A stretch of 64,000 bases of DNA from Sphingobacterium thalpophilum (GTDB taxonomy: Bacteria > Bacteroidota > Bacteroidia > Sphingobacteriales > Sphingobacteriaceae): NCBI RefSeq assembly GCF_901482695.1, contig NZ_LR590484.1, forward strand, positions 5,580,001 to 5,644,000, in the 5' to 3' direction. Position numbers and translations under genes: made by a program. Shown in pieces: positions 53,004 to 61,382 of the stretch (the first letter of the stretch is position 1; every line of letters starts with the position of its first letter). The notes beneath the pieces are model-generated. The model did not search any database, had not been told where the DNA came from, and was given only the letters and a program-made list of their open reading frames with translations.

Positions 53004-54419
53004 ATGAAACGCAGAACATTTATCCAAAATGCAACCTTACTGACCGCTGGAGCATTGGCGGGCAGGTACTCTTTTGCTCAGGAGCATTCCTTTCCGACGG
53101 TACGCACGCCCAAAGAAAAAAGACTTTTCTCCAGCAAAGTAATTGAAGATGCCATCGCCGAATTCCAGAAAAATGTAAAAAACAAAGAACTGACCTGGTT
53201 ATTCAACAATTGCTTCCCCAATACATTGGATACAACGGTGTTCCCGTATGTGCAAAACGGCAGAAATTACACCTATGTAATTACTGGGGATATTGATGCC
53301 ATGTGGCTCAGGGACAGCAGTGCTCAAGTATGGCCGTACCTGCCCTTCATGAAGAAAGATAAGAAGCTACAGGACCTTATTGTAGGTTTGATTCAGAAAC
53401 AAAGCAAGTGTATCAACATTGATCCTTATGCTAACGCTTTCTATAATGACCCGAATAAAAAGGGCGAATGGTTCAGTGACCATACCAGCATGAAACCGGG
53501 GATCCACGAGCGGAAATGGGAGATTGACTCGCTATGTTATCCGATCCGTCTGGCTTACCATTATTGGAAAGAAACGAATGACAGCAGCCCGTTTAACGAG
53601 GAATGGCTGGAAGCTCAACACAAGATTTATCAAACATTTGTGGAACAGCAGCGCAAAGATAGTCTGGGGCCCTACAAATTTGAAAGAACGACCTCCCGTG
53701 GGTCAGATACCTTGCAGGTTGACGGATACGGATATCCGGTGAATCCGGTAGGATTGATCTGTTCGAGTTTCCGGCCTTCGGACGATTCGACGATTTTTTC
53801 GTTTTTGATTCCATCTAATCTTTTTGCGATTGTCAGTCTGAGACAGGCAGCAGAAATCCTAAGAAAAGTAAAAAACGAGCAAAATCTTGCAGGAAAGATG
53901 GAAGCACTGGCCGATGAAGTGGAAGCTGCAGTCAATAAATACGGCATTATTGATCATCCGACACTGGGCAGGATATATGCCTTTGAAGTGGACGGATTTT
54001 CAAGTCATCTGATGATGGATGATGCAAATATCCCCAGCTTACTGGCTTTACCTTACCTCGGAGCGGTCGACGTGAATGATGAGGTCTACCAACGCACCCG
54101 CAACTTTGTGCTATCCGAGAAAAACCCGTTCTTCTTTAAAGGTACAGCGGCTGAGGGCATAGGTGGCCCCCATATCGGCCGTGACATGATCTGGCCAATG
54201 TCCATCATTATGCGTGCGCAGACATCACGTGATGACGAGGAGATCCGCAGTTGTATCAAAACCTTGGTCAGCACCCACGGTGGTACTGGCTTCATGCACG
54301 AATCATTTCATAAAAATGATCCAAAAAAATTCACCAGACACTGGTTTGCCTGGACCAATACATTATTTGGTGAATTAGTTTGGAAAATCTACAAGGAAAA
54401 ACCATCTTTGCTTCAATAA
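53004..54419 (+). CDS. Glycoside hydrolase family 125, exo-alpha-1,6-mannosidase-like
   Basis: A 471-aa protein. Residues 1-26 hold a twin-arginine-type signal (MKRRTFIQNATLL, then an A-G-A-L-A-G hydrophobic stretch), so it is exported folded. The GH125 (former DUF1237) fold is shown by ITGDIDAMWLRDSSAQVWPY, YHYWKETND, SSFRPSDDSTIFSFLIPSN, MDDANIPSLLALPYL and HESFHKNDPKKFTRHWFAWTNTLFGEL. Enzymes of this family cleave terminal alpha-1,6-mannose from mannans. It has no polysaccharide locus around it. Confidence 0.93.
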   Translation: MKRRTFIQNATLLTAGALAGRYSFAQEHSFPTVRTPKEKRLFSSKVIEDAIAEFQKNVKNKELTWLFNNCFPNTLDTTVFPYVQNGRNYTYVITGDIDAMWLRDSSAQVWPYLPFMKKDKKLQDLIVGLIQKQSKCINIDPYANAFYNDPNKKGEWFSDHTSMKPGIHERKWEIDSLCYPIRLAYHYWKETNDSSPFNEEWLEAQHKIYQTFVEQQRKDSLGPYKFERTTSRGSDTLQVDGYGYPVNPVGLICSSFRPSDDSTIFSFLIPSNLFAIVSLRQAAEILRKVKNEQNLAGKMEALADEVEAAVNKYGIIDHPTLGRIYAFEVDGFSSHLMMDDANIPSLLALPYLGAVDVNDEVYQRTRNFVLSEKNPFFFKGTAAEGIGGPHIGRDMIWPMSIIMRAQTSRDDEEIRSCIKTLVSTHGGTGFMHESFHKNDPKKFTRHWFAWTNTLFGELVWKIYKEKPSLLQ

Positions 54420-54428
54420 AAACTAAAC

Positions 54429-54476
54429 TTATAACGCAATGTTATAAGGGCAGTAACTTATAGCATTGCGTTATGG
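54429..54476 (+). promoter_or_regulatory. Long hairpin covering the murI start codon
   Basis: ATAACGCAATG-T-TATAAG (54431-54448) pairs with CTTATA-G-CATTGCGTTAT (54457-54474), an 18-bp stem in RNA with one U-G pair around an 8-base loop; two more U-G pairs can extend it. The murI ATG is at 54473-54475, so the start codon and the bases before it lie in the stem. It may limit translation, or act as 3' structure of the preceding GH125 mRNA. There is no T-run. Confidence 0.7.
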
Positions 54477-55297
54477 ATAAAACATCACCTTCTGGACCTA
54501 TCGGAATATTCGACTCCGGCTATGGCGGTCTTTCGGTATTCAAAGAAATTCAACAGCTGCTGCCACAGTACGACTATATCTATCTCGGCGACAACGCCCG
54601 TGTTCCTTACGGCACCCGCTCTTTTGATACCGTATATAATTATACCAAGCAATGCGTTTTTAAATTGTTCGAAATGGGCTGCAACCTGGTTATACTCGCG
54701 TGTAACACGGCTTCGGCCAAAGCCTTACGGACCTTACAGCATAATGACCTTCCGGCAGGCAAGAAAGTGCTCGGTGTTATCCGTCCGACGACGGAGATCG
54801 TACACAACTACACCAAGACCAATAAAATTGGTATTCTGGCAACTACCGGAACTGTTAAATCTGAATCGTATAAAATCGAAGTCCATAAGTTTAATCCCGA
54901 AATCGAAGTTTTTCAACACGACTGTCCTTTTTGGGTTCCTCTGGTAGAAAATAACGAGATCAATACCGAGGGCGCGCACTATTTTGTACAAAAAGATATT
55001 CGCGAGCTCCTGCAACAATCGGATCAGATTGATACGATTGTATTGGCCTGTACACACTATCCGCTTTTGCTGCCCGTCATCGAGAAATATGTACCCAAAG
55101 CTGTTACGGTCATCTCCCAGGGACCTATCGTCGCCGGCAGCCTGCAAGATTATCTGCATCGCCACGCCGAAGTTGAGGCTTCCTGCTCGAAAAACGGACA
55201 ATTGGCTTTTTATACCACCGATGATCCTCGGGATTTCGAAACAAAAGCCCAAATATTCTTCGGAAAGCCGGTCGATGCTAGCCATATCAGTGTTTAA
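54473..55297 (+). CDS. murI: Glutamate racemase
   Basis: A 274-aa cofactor-independent racemase that supplies D-glutamate for peptidoglycan. The two catalytic cysteines are Cys77 in ILACNTASA and Cys193 in LACTHYPLL. The start region GIFDSGYGGLSV and the YLGDNARVPYG motif are typical. Length is normal. It is 53 bases after the GH125 gene, and its start codon lies inside a long hairpin. Confidence 0.97.
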   Translation: MDKTSPSGPIGIFDSGYGGLSVFKEIQQLLPQYDYIYLGDNARVPYGTRSFDTVYNYTKQCVFKLFEMGCNLVILACNTASAKALRTLQHNDLPAGKKVLGVIRPTTEIVHNYTKTNKIGILATTGTVKSESYKIEVHKFNPEIEVFQHDCPFWVPLVENNEINTEGAHYFVQKDIRELLQQSDQIDTIVLACTHYPLLLPVIEKYVPKAVTVISQGPIVAGSLQDYLHRHAEVEASCSKNGQLAFYTTDDPRDFETKAQIFFGKPVDASHISV

Positions 55298-55399
55298 CCA
55301 GTTCCACAAAGAAACACAAACTGCCGCGACAGCTGACCGTATTTGCTTATATGAATATCAGAAACGGTCACTGGTCAATCAAAGACAGCCGGCCGCTAC

Positions 55400-55417
55400 C
55401 GAAAATAGCTATTTTCG
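55400..55417. promoter_or_regulatory. 18-bp perfect palindrome upstream of a small gene
   Basis: CGAAAATAG followed by its exact complement. The right half reads TATTTTCG, resembling a -7 element of this phylum, so a protein bound here would cover the promoter of the gene at 55484. Confidence 0.5.
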
Positions 55418-55483
55418 CAAAAAGCACGGATTTTATAAAACTTTTGCCGCCTACTTTTCGTTATTCAGGTAAAGGAGAGTAAA

Positions 55484-55729
55484 ATGAAAAAGAATTTTAT
55501 AACCATCGCATATAACGAGAAAACAGACCACTGTGAATCCAAAGATTTCGCAACCTTTCAGGAAAGCGCCGATTATTTCAAGACCTTTGAGACATCGGCC
55601 CAGCCCAACTATGTCCCTGTGTGCATCTATAATTTGAGCACAAATACGGTACTGGAAGTCAGTGAATATTACGAGAACAAAGATCGTGAGCTGCAGCAGA
55701 TACTTGCCCGCTGTGTAGATAATCTGTAA
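55484..55729 (+). CDS. Hypothetical protein, 81 aa
   Basis: An acidic, cytosolic-looking protein, MKKNFITIAYNEKTD at the start and a C-terminal R-E-L-Q-Q-I-L-A-R-C-V. No signal peptide or membrane helix and no family recognised. A strong Shine-Dalgarno-like AAAGGAGAG stands just upstream of the ATG, which is uncommon here and supports the call. It has an upstream palindrome that could be an operator. Confidence 0.65.
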   Translation: MKKNFITIAYNEKTDHCESKDFATFQESADYFKTFETSAQPNYVPVCIYNLSTNTVLEVSEYYENKDRELQQILARCVDNL

Positions 55730-55886
55730 ATGGATACCTATAAAAAATGATTCATTTTACCACCGTAAATCTTGTGTTTGCTGCAGCTTCAGCTTGGTAA
55801 ACAAATTTATTACATTCCGTAAAGTGACATCTCATTAATTTTTAATATCTTCAAGCTGACAATCAGACCAAAAAACAAGTCATTCG

Positions 55887-57140
55887 ATGAAAACCAAACT
55901 GACACTAAGCCTCTTAATGATATCATTAGGTTTAACGGCATGCAACTCCAAGCATGCAGGCCCCAATGGTAGCGCAGACAGCAGCGCAACAGCACCAACG
56001 GATACCACAAGCTATCCACCTGTAGAGACCCAAAAAGCAAATACGGATTACAAACCAGCCTTTGCTGGCCAGACACGGATTGCGGGTGCAAAAACAGCCA
56101 CCCCTTACGAAGGTAAGGTTATCGCCGAAGGCCTTAAATCACCCTGGGGGATTACCGCCCTACCTGACGGCCGGTTTTTGATCACTGAAAAGGAAGGCAG
56201 CTTACGCATTGCCGCTGCGGACGGAAAATTAGGTGAACCAATAAAAGGACTTCCACCTGTCAATGCCAGTGGTCAAGGCGGATTGCTTGGCATAACTTTA
56301 GATCCGGATTTTACATCCAACCGTATGGTTTATTGGGTCTTTTCTGATAATACACCTTCCGGCACACTGACTGCTGTGGGCAAAGGCAAACTTGCAGCTG
56401 ACGAGAAATCGGTCGAAGGTGCAAAAGTTATTTACCAGGCAACGCCGGCGCATAAAGGCAATCTGCATTATGGCGGACGTATTCTTTTTGATAAAGACGG
56501 AAACCTTATTTTTAGTACAGGCGAGCGTTCGGATCTGGTCACCCGACCTCTGGCACAGGATCTGCAGGCGGCGCTCGGAAAAATTCTGCGTATCACCAAA
56601 GATGGGCAGCCGGCGCCCGGAAATCCATTTGCCGGCCAGGGAAATGCCCGTCCGGAAATATATAGTTACGGACACCGCAATCCGCAAGGGCTAGCATTGC
56701 ACCCAGAGACAGGTGACCTGTGGGAGACTGAATTCGGCCCTCGCGGTGGAGACGAACTGAATAGAATCGTGGCAGGAAAAAACTACGGTTGGCCAACCAT
56801 CACTTATGGTATAGAATATAAAGGAGACAAGGTGGGCGAAGGTATTCAGCAAAAAGAAGGCCTTGAGCAGCCCGTCTATTACTGGGATCCAGTACTCTCC
56901 CCCAGCGGTATCGCTTTCTATACCGGGCAGAATATTCCTGAGTGGAAAAACAATCTTTTCATCTGTGGACTCAGCAGTACACATATCGCACGGATTATCT
57001 TAAAAGATAATAAGGTCGTCGGTGAAGAACGCTTGCTCGCCGGCGAGGGACAGCGGTTTAGAGATATCACGCAGGGAAAAGATGGGGCACTTTACGCCAT
57101 TACCGACATGGGGCGATTATATAAAATAGACAAAAAATAA
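55887..57140 (+). CDS. PQQ-dependent sugar (aldose/glucose) dehydrogenase-type lipoprotein
   Basis: A 417-aa protein. The lipoprotein signal ends LGLTAC (Cys19), followed by a Ser/Thr/Ala-rich linker to about 70. The six-bladed propeller of soluble glucose dehydrogenase follows: GLKSPWGITALPDGRFLITE, GLLGITLDPDF, HYGGRILFDKDGNLIFSTG, and YSYGHRNPQGLALHPETGDLWETEFGP-type motif with GGDELN. It should oxidise sugars with PQQ in the periplasm. The cofactor genes are not in the window. A GATAGCCCC hairpin follows the stop. Confidence 0.93.
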   Translation: MKTKLTLSLLMISLGLTACNSKHAGPNGSADSSATAPTDTTSYPPVETQKANTDYKPAFAGQTRIAGAKTATPYEGKVIAEGLKSPWGITALPDGRFLITEKEGSLRIAAADGKLGEPIKGLPPVNASGQGGLLGITLDPDFTSNRMVYWVFSDNTPSGTLTAVGKGKLAADEKSVEGAKVIYQATPAHKGNLHYGGRILFDKDGNLIFSTGERSDLVTRPLAQDLQAALGKILRITKDGQPAPGNPFAGQGNARPEIYSYGHRNPQGLALHPETGDLWETEFGPRGGDELNRIVAGKNYGWPTITYGIEYKGDKVGEGIQQKEGLEQPVYYWDPVLSPSGIAFYTGQNIPEWKNNLFICGLSSTHIARIILKDNKVVGEERLLAGEGQRFRDITQGKDGALYAITDMGRLYKIDKK

Positions 57141-57146
57141 CATACG

Positions 57147-57173
57147 GATAGCCCCTTTCGGGGCTATCTATCT
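57147..57173 (+). terminator. Weak rho-independent terminator after the sugar dehydrogenase gene
   Basis: Stem GATAGCCCC / GGGGCTATC with a 4-base loop, 6 bases after the stop codon, followed by a short mixed T-stretch (TATCTT). Confidence 0.65.
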
Positions 57174-57531
57174 TGTTGGCCACCAAGGCACTCATAGTGA
57201 GTTAGGCGGTAGATCTGACACTTTTACCAGTTTGGCGTGATTATTGATACTTTAGGGATAAATCAATAATATATTATATGGTAAAAAAAGAGAAAATGAA
57301 AAAATTATTAGAAATCACTCCCCTGTCGTTTTATGTAACCAACTGGGGATTTATCCACAACACTGAACCTAAAAGAACGCGCAAAACGAACCAAACTTCT
57401 CCAAAAAACTAAGTTGCGTTCTCCTCAAAAACAATTTTAAATTTTATTAAAAATCATCTGCTGATATCCTCCATACGGATATGAGTAAGAGATTTATTCT
57501 TTTACTTATTCCGTAAACAGAGGGTATCATT

Positions 57532-57660
57532 TCAGGCAAAGAAAAATGCTAGCAAAATTACGATGATGATACAGATGATCATGATGTATTTGTTCAATTG
57601 GCTATTTTTCTCACCTTCGTCACTCTTATAGTGATAGTCACGTTTATTCGGTAAATTCAT
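57532..57660 (-). CDS. Small membrane protein downstream of rlmH
   Basis: A 42-aa frame with a polar start (MNLPNKRDYHYKSDEG) and one C-terminal helix of about 15 hydrophobic residues (YIMIICIIIVILLAFFF). It begins 46 bases after the rlmH stop on the same strand, so the two may be co-transcribed. No family recognised, but the polar-head, hydrophobic-tail layout is typical of real small proteins. The remaining part of the 57141-57706 interval holds one more doubtful 44-codon frame on the plus strand at 57278. Confidence 0.5.
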   Translation of the reverse strand: MNLPNKRDYHYKSDEGEKNSQLNKYIMIICIIIVILLAFFFA

Positions 57661-57706
57661 AGAAGTCTGTTTTTATTCATGATGAAGTTACGGACTTTTT
57701 TCCATA

Positions 57707-58180
57707 TTATTCGTGGTGATAAGGTTCGCCCTTCATAATCGTAAAGGCCCTGTAAAGCTGTTCAGTAAAAAACAGCCGGATCATCTGATGGGAAAAAGTC
57801 ATTTTGGAAAGGGACATTTTCGCATTGGCACGGTCGTAGACCTTTTGATCAAAACCATAAGGGCCACCGATCACAAACACCATATGCTGCACACTATTGA
57901 CCATCATCTTTTCCAGATAAGCAGAAAAATCCAGCGATCTGAACTCTTTTCCGAACTCGTCCAGCAAAATCACCATATCCTGTGGCTGCAGCTGCTTCAA
58001 TATAAGAGCTGCTTCTTTGTCTTTCTGCTGCTCAGCAGAAAGACTTTTGCTGTTTTTGATGTCGGGTATAACGAGCAGATTAAACGTCACGTAGAATTTT
58101 AACCTTTTGATATATTTGTCAATTCCCGCTATCAGGTAGCTGTCATCGGTTTTTCCGATGCAAAGTAATGTTATTTTCAT
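57707..58180 (-). CDS. rlmH: 23S rRNA (pseudouridine(1915)-N3)-methyltransferase
   Basis: A 157-aa SPOUT methyltransferase acting on helix 69 of 23S rRNA. Motifs: MKITLLCIGKTDDSYL at the start, LLDEFGKEFRSLDFSAYL, the SAM-binding knot HMVFVIGGPYGF and a C-terminal FTIMKGEPYHHE. Length is usual. It probably leads a two-gene unit with the 42-aa membrane protein. Confidence 0.97.
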   Translation of the reverse strand: MKITLLCIGKTDDSYLIAGIDKYIKRLKFYVTFNLLVIPDIKNSKSLSAEQQKDKEAALILKQLQPQDMVILLDEFGKEFRSLDFSAYLEKMMVNSVQHMVFVIGGPYGFDQKVYDRANAKMSLSKMTFSHQMIRLFFTEQLYRAFTIMKGEPYHHE

Positions 58181-58377
58181 TCGTATCAGTTACACAAAAA
58201 TTAATCTTGGCCCAACCAATGGGCAGACTCTGCTGCTGTCGATAAAGCGCACCTAATGACCTGCATCCATTGGCAGATGGCAAAGTTCGGATTTTATTTA
58301 ATACTTAGGTAAGCAAAAAAACACAAACAATAAAGAAAGTTATTCGTTAATTCATAGAACCTTTATTTCTAGAAACT

Positions 58378-59295
58378 ATGCACAGAATTCAACTTCCAAA
58401 CATCAAAAGGCTAAACCCTATTTTTCTTATCGTATTATGTTTGATCAGCTATCGGTCATTAAGCCAGGAGATTGACCCTGACACAAGCAAAACATGGACA
58501 ATCAAAGGTGAAAACACATTTCTCATCAACCAGAGTTCATTTTCCAACTGGGCCGCGGGGGGCGTCAATTCATTTTCGGGAAACCTCACCCTCAATTACG
58601 ATTTCAATTATAAAAAAGGTAAGTGGTCCTGGGACAATAAAGCGCTTGCCGCATATGGACTGACATTCCAAAAAGAATCGGACTGGCGCAAAAATGATGA
58701 CCGACTGGTATTGAATAGTTTACTGGGACATCAGGCTTCAACATACTGGCTCTATACCTTTTTCCTAAATTTCAACACGCAGTTTGCAGACGGCTATGAT
58801 TATACAAAGGAGCCCAAAGAACGTATTTCACGATTCCTGGCACCTGCCTATCTGAGTTTCGGTCCCGGCTTGGCCTACAAGAGATCCGACAACCTACGCT
58901 TCAACTTATCACCTGCAGCGGTGCGATTGGTGATGGTGAGCGATACGCTGCTTTCAACGCGGTATGGACTAGATGCAGGCAAAAAATTGCGGACAGAATT
59001 CGGCGCATCTTTTGATGCTTATTATAAGGTAAATCTGATGGAGAATGTCTCTTTCGAGAATATCTTAAAACTTTATTCGAATTACCTGGATAAGCCACAG
59101 AATGTTGATATCGACTATACAGCTAATTTATTTATGAAAGTCAACAGATTTATCACAGTCAATGCTGGTGTACAGCTCGTTTACGATGATAACACCGCGC
59201 TTCCGATCATTGAAGATGGAAAAGAAGTTGGAAGAAGAAATTCTGCATTACAGGTTAGGCAGATTGTCGGTGCTGGCTTCACGTATAAATTCTAA
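58378..59295 (+). CDS. DUF3078 outer membrane protein
   Basis: A 305-aa protein with a signal peptide (cut near LSQEID). It shows the DUF3078 pattern: WTIKGENTFLINQSSFSNW, AGGVNSFSGNLTLNYDFNY, W-x-x-D-x-K, and YKKNDDRLVL-like RKNDDRLVLNSLLG. The amphipathic strands and the terminal GFTYKF indicate an outer-membrane barrel. The function is unknown. Single gene, ending at a strong terminator shared with dnaB. Confidence 0.88.
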   Translation: MHRIQLPNIKRLNPIFLIVLCLISYRSLSQEIDPDTSKTWTIKGENTFLINQSSFSNWAAGGVNSFSGNLTLNYDFNYKKGKWSWDNKALAAYGLTFQKESDWRKNDDRLVLNSLLGHQASTYWLYTFFLNFNTQFADGYDYTKEPKERISRFLAPAYLSFGPGLAYKRSDNLRFNLSPAAVRLVMVSDTLLSTRYGLDAGKKLRTEFGASFDAYYKVNLMENVSFENILKLYSNYLDKPQNVDIDYTANLFMKVNRFITVNAGVQLVYDDNTALPIIEDGKEVGRRNSALQVRQIVGAGFTYKF

Positions 59296-59322
59296 CGACG
59301 CAGATCCCATGACAGGTGCAGC

Positions 59323-59367
59323 GATTAAATAAAAGCGGAAATCAGTGATTTCGGCTTTTATTTAATC
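59323..59367. terminator. Bidirectional terminator between DUF3078 gene and dnaB
   Basis: 21-base arms GATTAAATAAAAGC-G-GAAATC and its complement with one mismatch and a short loop; A- and T-rich outer stem. It serves both convergent genes. Confidence 0.88.
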
Positions 59368-59390
59368 GGTATATGAGAATTCAATATTCA

Positions 59391-61004
59391 TTAGAAGGGG
59401 GCATCATCCGGCATATCATTCATACGAGAAGGCATTGTGATGCCGCCACTGAAACCGCCACCAGCAAAATCATCACCAAAGTTAGGTGAGGGATTGAGGG
59501 CAGAAGCCGAGAATGTACTAGGCGCATCGCCAAATCCGTCTCCCGCACCCATACCCGAAAACTCATCTTCCAGATCGACAAACTTCACGAATTTACCTAC
59601 GAAACGGAGCGGCACGATACCGGTTTCACCATTCCGGTGTTTGGCAATAATAACCTCTCCTACCCCTGCAGTCGGCCGCCCTTCTTCGTCTTCGGTCAAC
59701 CCATAATATTCAGGCCGGTACAGGAAAAGCACCATATCGGCATCCTGCTCGATAGATCCGGACTCCCGTAAGTCGGAGAGCATCGGTCGTTTGCTGTTAC
59801 CCGGACGCGATTCGACGGCGCGGCTCAGCTGTGAGAGTGCCAATACCGGAATATTCAACTCTTTGGCCACGGATTTCAATGCCCGGGAAATGCTACCGAT
59901 TTCCTGTTCACGATTTCCACCGCCCTTACCTTCAGCTTTACCATGCATCAGCTGCAGGTAATCCACAATCACCATCTGTATATCGTACTGCGCTTTAAGC
60001 CGGCGGCATTTTGCCCTAAATTCGAATACGTTCAATGCTGGTGTATCGTCAATAATAATCGGCGCCTCGGTCAGCCGTCCAATCCGTGAATGCAACTGCT
60101 GCCACTCATGGTCCGCCAGATTACCTTTTTTCAATTTTTCCTGTTCGATCTCTGTCTCTCCCGCGATCAAACGATTAACAAGCTGTACAGAGGACATCTC
60201 CAGCGAGAATACGGCAACAGCTTTCCCATGTTCAACCGCAGCATTTCTAGCAACAGATAATACGAAAGCGGTCTTACCCATGGCCGGACGCGCAGCGATG
60301 ATCACCAAATCAGAAGGTTGCCATCCCGACGTCATACGGTCGAGGGCTGTTAATCCCGAAGGTACCCCCGTAAGCCCGTCGGTACGATCGCGCAACATCT
60401 CTAGATTGGAGATCGCTTCACGCATAATATCGTCCATCTTGCGCGAGTCTCTTCTCAGGTTGTTCTGTGCAATATCGAAAAGGCTCTTCTCTGCATGATC
60501 CAGAAGATCAAATATATCCGAAGTTTCATCGTAAGAGCTGTTGATAATCTCCGTGGAAACCTTAATTAATTCCCGCTGTATATACTTCTGGGAAATGATA
60601 CGGGCGTGGTATTCAATATTTGCTGCCGACACGACCCTGTCCGTCAATTGCGTGATATAATAGGCTCCGCCAACCATCTCCAGGGCTCCCATTCGCCGAA
60701 GTTCAGCGGTAACAGTTAAAATATCAATTGGTGAGGTTTTCTGAAAGAGACCGAAAATAGCCTCAAATATTTTCTGATGAGCTTCTTTGTAGAACGATTC
60801 GGGTTTTAAAATATCAATAATCTCACTTAGCGCATTTTTCTCAAGCATCAGTGCCCCCAAAACAGCTTCCTCAAGATCCACTGCCTGTGGCGGTAGCTTT
60901 CCGAGGCCACTGACCAAATTATTTAATTTGGTACGGCGCTCACCATAATTGCCACGCTTGTTATTGTCCGTATTATTCGTTTCAAAATTGCTCTCGTTCA
61001 TCAT
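59391..61004 (-). CDS. dnaB: Replicative DNA helicase DnaB
   Basis: A 537-aa hexameric helicase of the replication fork. The N-terminal domain starts with LPPQAVDLEEAVLGALML. The RecA-like domain has Walker A ARPAMGKTAFVLS, Walker B VIVDYLQLM, the EIGSISRALKSVAKEL segment and SQLSRAVESRPG. The C-terminal tail beyond residue 470 is long and Gly/Ser/Phe-rich, ending in PDDAPF. Single gene. The upstream region holds DnaA-box-like sequences. Confidence 0.97.
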   Translation of the reverse strand: MMNESNFETNNTDNNKRGNYGERRTKLNNLVSGLGKLPPQAVDLEEAVLGALMLEKNALSEIIDILKPESFYKEAHQKIFEAIFGLFQKTSPIDILTVTAELRRMGALEMVGGAYYITQLTDRVVSAANIEYHARIISQKYIQRELIKVSTEIINSSYDETSDIFDLLDHAEKSLFDIAQNNLRRDSRKMDDIMREAISNLEMLRDRTDGLTGVPSGLTALDRMTSGWQPSDLVIIAARPAMGKTAFVLSVARNAAVEHGKAVAVFSLEMSSVQLVNRLIAGETEIEQEKLKKGNLADHEWQQLHSRIGRLTEAPIIIDDTPALNVFEFRAKCRRLKAQYDIQMVIVDYLQLMHGKAEGKGGGNREQEIGSISRALKSVAKELNIPVLALSQLSRAVESRPGNSKRPMLSDLRESGSIEQDADMVLFLYRPEYYGLTEDEEGRPTAGVGEVIIAKHRNGETGIVPLRFVGKFVKFVDLEDEFSGMGAGDGFGDAPSTFSASALNPSPNFGDDFAGGGFSGGITMPSRMNDMPDDAPF

Positions 61005-61181
61005 GATATTATATCAGAAATATAGCTTCGGCCACCTCTAAATTAGGATGGGATAACAAATGTATAAAAAATAAAATTCATCAGCGGCATGAATTACACA
61101 CAGGTCTTTCCGCTACGAAGATGACAGCTGTCAAAACGCTTTGAAGGACACAGTTTTACAACATCACTTTTTAACATCCAG

Positions 61182-61246
61182 TGTGGAAAACATGTTGAAA
61201 ATAAAAAATATACACTCACAGTCAACCTGTTAAAAAATGTGAATAA
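61182..61246. other. Cluster of DnaA-box-like sequences in the dnaB-ubiE intergenic region
   Basis: Reading the minus strand: TTTTCCACA (61182-61190), TTTTCAACA (61193-61201) and TTATTCACA (61238-61246). The first and last fit TTWTNCACA, and all three share one orientation. Between them lies an AT-rich stretch. The gene-free interval 61005-61382 also holds a -7 element of ubiE at its right end; nothing else was recognised in it. It could be an origin region or a DnaA-regulated promoter; chance cannot be excluded. Confidence 0.4.
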
Positions 61247-61369
61247 CTTGAATGGATGTGAACTATTTTTCAAAGCGGACGCCATGAATTCGTTTTCCGG
61301 CGATGTAGCGTGATGAAAAGCGCCGGAAAAACAAATCTTATTTTCCGTGTTAAAAATAGACTTATATTG

Positions 61370-61377
61370 TATCTTTG
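61370..61377 (+). promoter_or_regulatory. -7 promoter element of the ubiE gene string
   Basis: TATCTTTG fits TAnnTTTG. It ends only 5 bases before the ATG at 61383, so transcription would start at or next to the start codon; a leaderless mRNA is possible. Confidence 0.55.
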
Positions 61378-61382
61378 TGATT

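Noticed and set aside
61094..61285. 63-codon minus-strand frame upstream of dnaB
   Set aside because: No resemblance to any family; it lies across the DnaA-box-like region and has no start signals.
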